This document shows, piece after piece, positions 58,354 through 64,000 of a DNA stretch of 64,000 nt (within the stretch, counting starts at the first letter, position 1; each line of letters begins with the position of its first letter). Origin of the DNA: Piromyces finnis (taxonomy: Eukaryota > Neocallimastigomycota > Neocallimastigomycetes > Neocallimastigales > Neocallimastigaceae); assembly GCA_002104945.1 (NCBI GenBank), contig MCFH01000014.1:103501-167500 (forward strand). The letters run 5' to 3'. The translations under genes and the position numbers were made by a program. The notes under the pieces are model-generated. The model did no database searches and was not told the origin of the DNA. It saw nothing but the letters and a program-made list of their open reading frames with translations.

Positions 58354-59388
58354 TTATTCTTTATCATCTTCTAATATATTATCTTTTGTATCCAAAGGTG
58401 TTTCCATATTAATCTCATCATTATTTTCTTCATTATCATCCATTTCAACTTGTTTTTCTTTTTCTTCTTCTTCTTTCTTTTCTTCTACTTTTTCAATTTC
58501 CTTTTCTTCTCTCATTACTTCTTTCTTTTCAATTACCTTTTCTTCTTCTTTCTTCTCTTCTACTTTTTCAATTTCCTTTTCTTCTCTTATTACTTCTTTC
58601 TTTTCAATTACCTTTTCTTCTTCTTTCTTCTCTTCTACTTTTTCAATTTCTTTTTCATTCATTTCTTCTTTAGTATCTTCATTTTCCTTAACATCATCAA
58701 ATTCCTTTTGATTATTTGAATAGATAAAGGCATTATGTTTTTGTTCATTTTGTAATCTTTCTCTCATTTCTAATTCTCTCATTTCTTCATTACGCTCCTC
58801 TCTTTCTTGTTCACGTCTTTCTTGCTCTAATCTAGCCTTTACAATTTTTTCTCGACGTTTTCTTTCACTTTCTACTAAAAGATTTTCATAAGTATTGATA
58901 TCAGACTTGGAAAATTTCTTTGGATCGGCGAGTTCAACCGTTTTTTTATGATGGGTGTTTAAATCAATTAATCTTTTTTGAAGTTCTAAAATACGATTAC
59001 TCTTACTACATCCTTCTTTTTTACCAGTTTCTATTTTATTATTATTTGTTGTTGAATTATTAATATTTTCAAAAAGCTCCTTATTTTTCTTATTCTTATT
59101 ACTAATGGCAAGTTGTTCTGTATTACTGAAAATTTTTGATTTTCCTGAAAAGTTGGATTCCTTACTTTCTTTGGCTAATTCTTCAAACATTTGTTTATTT
59201 CTACGATTTCTTTCGGATAAGGCTTGTGATTCTTCCATATTATATTTGGTTGGACTACTACTGGATGGACTCTTATTTTCACGTTGATCTTTAGCAATTT
59301 GTTCAAACATTTGTTTACTTTGTTTATTCTTGTTGGAAAGGGCTTTAGCGCTATCATTATCTGGACTATAACTTGTTACGGGTGAAGA

Positions 59389-59424
<36 letters not shown>

Positions 59425-61169
59425 AGTTGTTGTTGCTATTGCTAGTGATGTTGGCGTAGGCTTTTCTTCAATAACAGATTCTTTTTTAACTTCATTCTTT
59501 ATCGATTCTACTTTATCCTTTTCTATTTTTTCTTCTTTTACTGGTTCATTTTCTTTCTTTATACCTTCCAATTCCTTCTTTTCTTCTTCTTCTTTTTCTA
59601 CTACTTCTTTTTTATTTTCAATGTTAGATTTTATATCTTCTTTCTTTTCTTCTCGAGTAGGAGTAAATGGTTCATTTCTTGAATATGATTTTGTTGGGGA
59701 TGCTGAAGTTGGACTTGAAGAATCTTTTTCACCTTTAGCCATTTGTTCAAATAGTTGCTTCGCTTGTTTATTTTTATTGGAAAGTGAATATTTATCTACA
59801 GTAATTCTATTTGTACTAGAAGATGGGTTTGAGGAAAGTTGATTCTTTGCCATTTGTTCAAACATAAGTTTATTTTGTTTATTTTTGTTGGAAAGAGCAG
59901 TAGCTTCATCATTACTGAATCTTGAACTTGAGGATACCACTGGTTTTGAATTCATTTCACCTTTAGCAATATTTTCAAATATTTGCTTGGCTTGCTTATT
60001 TTTATTAGAAAGTTCTTCAGCATCACGATTCATAATTTCTGATTTTTTAGTTGGGGAGGATGGACTACTAAATGTTTCTGATGTTTTATTTGTATCCATA
60101 TCTAATTTCTTTATAGAAGAAATGGATGTTGTGGTTGGTGAAGATTTCATTGAACTTTCTGATTCTTTATCCTGATGATGGAATAATTCTTTTTCTAATA
60201 ATTTACTTTTTTCTTTAATGGCATTACTATTACCTCTGGGTCTTGTTTGATTTATTGATGAAGATGTTGTGTTAGAATTTGTAGTTGTATTCACTGCTTG
60301 TAAATAACTATTTAATCGATTAGAAATTTTATTTGAAGCACTTTGTCTTGTAGGTGAGGTGGATTGACTTTTTTCTTCGATTTCATTTTTGGTCTTAATT
60401 TCAGTTACTTTCTTTAAATTATTATTATTAGTAATTTCATCAATTTCTTTTTCTTCTGATTGTTGTTCAACCTTATTTGATTCATTGACTAAATCTTTTT
60501 CTTCTGATTGTTGTTCAACCTTATTTGATTCATTGACTAAATCTTTTTCTTCTGATTGTTGTTCAACCTTATTTGATTCATTAACTAAATCTTTTTCTTC
60601 TGGTTGTTGTTCAACCTTATTTGATTTATTAACTAAATCTTTTTCTTCTGGTTGTTGTTCAACCTTATTTGATTCATTTACAATATCATTTTCTTTTTTT
60701 TCTAAAGAAGTATGATCCATTTTTTCTCTTCTACCTTCAGTATTTGAAATTATTTTTGGTATATCTAATTTTGGTTCATCTCCTTCTTCATTTTCAATTT
60801 TAACTTTTTTTGAGGTTAACATTAATTGAGCAGAATCATCGGCTATATATTATTTAAAGTATGAAATATATATGTTTGGGTATATCATATATAATTTTTT
60901 ATATATTTAATATTTAATAATTGTAAAAAAAAAAAAAAAAAATAAAAAATAAAAAATATAATTTGAAAAAAAAAAAAAACTTTTAATTCAATTTACTTTG
61001 TCTAACTTCATTTTCCTATTATATATATATTTAATACAATAATTAGAAATAGAAATTTAATAATTTATTTATATATATATATATTATTATAAAAAATTGT
61101 TTTTATTACTTCAATTAGATTTGCATCTAGAGATGTGGTTGTATTATTTTCTAATTCGATATCACTCAT
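58354..61169 (-). CDS. Repeat-rich coiled-coil protein with a six-fold SNKNKQxKxxFE repeat
   Basis: Three exons: 61169-61110 (MSDIELENNTTTSLDANLIE), 61015-60997 (19 nt) and 60842-58354; introns are GTAATA...AATAG and GTAAAT...ATATAG, with phase kept; 855 aa. Three repeat classes are visible: about five tandem 16-residue units near the N-terminus (EKDLVNESNKVEQQSE), six spaced units of about 24 residues in the middle (ALSNKNKQAKQLFEQMAKGE and variants), and about three C-terminal units of KEIEKVEEKKEEEKVIEKKE. A helical Glu/Arg-rich stretch (ARLEQERREQEREERNEEMR) suggests coiled coil. There is no signal peptide or membrane segment, so a cytoplasmic or cytoskeletal protein is likely. I do not recognise the family. 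The near-identical tandem units imply recent repeat expansion. Confidence 0.75.
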
Positions 61170-62496
61170 ATTTAAATATTGTTATTATTTTAAATAAAAT
61201 ATATATTCATATATATATATAAAAGTAGCTTTGTAATATATTTTTATCTTTGTTATACTAATCGTAGGTTTATTTGTATATATATATTCTTTTTACAATA
61301 CTAACTTTTTTAAATTAATTTTAATACGTATTATCACTATTTTATTATTAAAACAATTCTTTCTTTCTCTTTCTCCTTTCTCCTTTCTCTCTATTATTTT
61401 ATTTTATTTTTATTTTATTATTTTATTTTATAATTTTTTTTTTTTTTATTCTTCATTTTAATCATATTATTATTTTAACCATAAAAAACTTTAAATAGTT
61501 AAACTTTAAATTGTATTTAAAATGTTCATTATAAACATCTTTAAAATTTTTAAACTTTTCAAATTATGCTTCCTATTCTAATGTTATTTTCCATATTTTA
61601 AATATTCCATTGGTATCTCTATTTTAACACACCACACTCTTATTATAAAATAAAAGAGAAAAAAAAAAAGAAAAGAAAGGTGTATCATTCCTTTTTTCAT
61701 CTTTTTTTTTATTATAATAAATCAAAAAAGTTGTAATATGAATTTATAAATATACATTGACATACTTTTTCTTTTTTATTATTATTTTGTATAGTTGAAA
61801 AAACCTTTTTTTATAATTAATAAAATTATTAAAAGTATTTTTCTTTTTCTTTTTTCTTTTAAATTAGAATAGAAAATAATTGTTCAACTTTTTTATATTT
61901 ATGGAAAAAACAAAAGTTTTAAAAATACACTTATAAAATATCCTTTAAAAAGGATTACTGCTCATAACTTCCCATTTCAATAAAATAGACATTTTTTATT
62001 TTACACTAATTTCTTTTATCAAAATTAAATTATTAAATATGAAAAGCTTTATTTTTTAATAATTTAAATTTTATTTATTTTTTATTTTTTTTTTAATTCC
62101 TTTCTTATTTTAAATTTACATCCTTTTTAAAGATTTATTTCTAATTTCTTCTATTATATTGATTTTATTATTATTATTTTAATAAATTATAAAGTTTTTA
62201 TGATTATTTCTATATATTTTTTTAACAATGAATACTCTACTTTTATAAAATAATTTATTTCAATATTTGAATACTAAAAAAATTAAAAAAAAATAAAAAC
62301 ATTAATAAAAAAAATTTTTTTTTTAATATTTATTATTTTATTTTTTTTTATTTTTTTAAATTAAATATTTTAATAAAAATATTTTGTCTAGGTATATAAA
62401 ATATTATTAGAGTATTTCAAGTTCAATTTCTAATAGTTTTTTTTTTTTGGATATTTTTTGATATTGATGATTTTTAATGAATGATATTTATGATAT
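61170..62496. other. Gene-free spacer 3' of the small Cys-rich gene
   Basis: A+T-rich. A C/T-rich stretch lies at about 61353-61393 (CTTTCTCTTTCTCC) just upstream of the repeat-protein gene and may be part of its promoter. No gene is visible. Confidence 0.5.
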
Positions 62497-63157
62497 TTAA
62501 AGGAAGTTCATAGCTAAAGCAGAAATAGCTAAGAAGGAAACTAAAACCTTAGCAACCTTGTTAGAGCTAGCACCACTGTCCATATCATCATTCTTAGTTT
62601 GAGTGATTGGTTGAGTAGTAGCACCAGTGTTTTGGTTAGTTTGACCAGTTGGTTGGTTAGTTTGTTCAGTGGATTGACCTGGAGTTTGTTGTTGTGGTTG
62701 TTGTTGTTGTTGTGGTTGAGTTTGTTGTTGTTGGGATTGTTGAGCACTGTTAACAATACCTTCGAATTGGTCACGAGCAGCCTTCATGGTGCTAACAGTG
62801 TTACTAGTATCATTGTTACAGAAAGATTCAAAACATTGAACAATACTTTTGTAACCGTTGTAGACACATTCGTTGTATTTAGTCATGTCAGAGGATTGTA
62901 AAACTGAGCAAGCAGTCCAAGCCTTTGGGTCAAGAGAACCACCGGCATTTTGGATACAGGCTATTTATTTTAATATATATTATTTTAAATAAGTTTTTAA
63001 TAAGTATTTTATTATTAATAAACCTTTTAATACTATTTATTCATTATTTTCATTATTTCTATTCTATTTTCTATTTATTTTAATAAAAAAAATACTAACT
63101 ATCGAAGTTAAGAGCAACTTCACAGTTAACTGGACCGTAAGAAGAGTTACCAGACAT
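62497..63157 (-). CDS. Small Cys-rich protein with Gln/Thr-rich stalk and hydrophobic C-terminus
   Basis: Two exons: 63157-63100 (MSGNSSYGPVNCEVALNFD) and 62960-62497, with an intron at 62961-63099 (GTTAGT donor, AAATAG acceptor); 173 aa. The N-terminal part has about seven Cys: NCEVALNFDTCI, WTACSVL, NECVYNGY, QCFESFCNN. A Gln/Thr/Pro-rich stalk follows and then a hydrophobic tail VAKVLVSFLAISALAMNFL, like a GPI-attachment or tail-anchor signal. Wall proteins of this layout normally have an N-terminal signal peptide, but none is seen with this ATG. Either an upstream exon is missing or the protein is tail-anchored. The G+C content is higher than that of most genes here and codon choice looks biased, which often goes with high expression. 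Family not recognised. Confidence 0.72.
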
Positions 63158-64000
63158 GTTTAATTATTTTAAATTTGTTTTTGTTTTGTAATATAAAATT
63201 TATTATTAATTATAATAATAATAAAAATAAAACTGAAAAAGGAAAAAGGAATCCTTTTATACTCTTTTTTTTTTTAAAAAATATAATATATTATTATTAT
63301 ATTTATTATATATTCTTTTATTTTATTCTATTTAATTATAATTAATTAAAAATAAAAAAAACGTTTCTTATTTTAATTATTATTTTATATATTTAAATTA
63401 CATTATCTGATATATTAAATTATAATAATATATATTACAATAAAACCCATGGAATTGATTGGCAATTAGAATCTTAAATTTTTATTATTTTTTAGAGAAA
63501 AGAATAGCTTCATTTAATTAAGTAATAATTTAATAATTTTATATATAATTATAAAATTATAATCTTTTTTATTAAATAATAATAATTTTTTAAATAATAA
63601 AAAAATAAGACATGCTAATTTCTTTCTTAATGAATTATAAAAAGTATCTTTTTTTTTTTAAAAAAAAAAAGGCTATAATAAAATTATCTTTTTCTAAATA
63701 TAAAAGAAATATTTTAATTTTCTTGTGTGTTATTATAAAAAGTCTAATTTAAATTTATATATTAGAATATATTCAATTAATTTATTAATTAATGTAATTA
63801 ATATATTGATGGAAAGTATAATTTTTTTTCATATCAATAAAACAATTAAATTATCGATAGTATAATGATAATATTAAAATAAAATATAAATAATTATATT
63901 ATGATATTCTATTAATATAATAAATATATATTAAAATATATTGAAACTCTATAATAAAATAGACTCTATAAAAAATCTCCAAAAGTATCCACTTTTTTTA
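63158..64000. other. Gene-free A+T-rich end of the window
   Basis: The 5' flank of the small Cys-rich gene followed by featureless A+T-rich DNA with a T-run/A-run palindrome at about 63651-63670. No ORF of note. Confidence 0.5.

Noticed and set aside
1-64000. tRNA, rRNA, CRISPR arrays, bacterial operons
   Set aside because: No convincing A/B box pairs, rRNA cores, regularly spaced direct repeats or Shine-Dalgarno-type gene strings were seen; genes are intron-bearing and widely spaced. A tRNAscan and Rfam run would be decisive.

Overview
The window is eukaryotic and almost certainly fungal. Intergenic DNA is extremely A+T-rich, with long runs of T followed directly by runs of A. Genes carry short spliceosomal introns (GTAAGT or GTATGT donors), the proteins are rich in Asn and Lys, and the gene set includes a Zn2Cys6 transcription factor, a chitin deacetylase with a GPI-type tail and a Tps2-like trehalose-phosphate phosphatase. 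This base composition and gene content fit an anaerobic gut fungus (Neocallimastigomycota). That placement is inferred from composition and family content, not from a marker gene.

Layout. 1-2224: 5'-truncated LINE copy, broken by one stop. 2739-4287 (-): chitin deacetylase. 6055-8523 (-): SAAL1-like armadillo protein. 11814-16633 (+): very large Zn2Cys6 regulator. 17823-18517 (+): Cys-rich single-pass membrane protein. 21385-22594 (-) and 30469-31821 (-): two copies of a seven-helix membrane protein with a nearly identical core, separated by an intact LINE (24205-29898). 33538-34026: unidentified retrotransposed element, much richer in GC than its surroundings. 35855-38734 (+): tandem Stealth-domain protein whose second domain is degenerate. 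41582-42366 (+): ornithine decarboxylase antizyme with an intron and a TCC TGA C +1 frameshift site. 42840-43335: short LINE insertion nested in an older LINE relic. 44430-48295 (-): eleven-exon Tps2-like protein. 51353-57346 (+): intact Ty1/copia element with LTRs that read as identical. 58354-61169 (-): repeat-rich coiled-coil protein. 62497-63157 (-): small Cys-rich protein with a hydrophobic tail. The stretches between genes are mostly featureless A+T-rich DNA.

Exon structures were worked out by hand from splice sites and phase. For every multi-exon gene the listed exons add up to whole codons, and the coding phase is kept across each proposed junction. The genes do not form one pathway: they are ordinary nuclear genes for the cell surface, metabolism and regulation, set among retroelements. 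The main observations are the three 14-bp target-site duplications shared by LINE and non-LINE insertions, the antizyme recoding site, the decayed duplicate domain in the Stealth protein, the identical core of the seven-helix paralogues, the unusual primer-binding site of the copia element, and a hairpin cluster near 40.4 kb.
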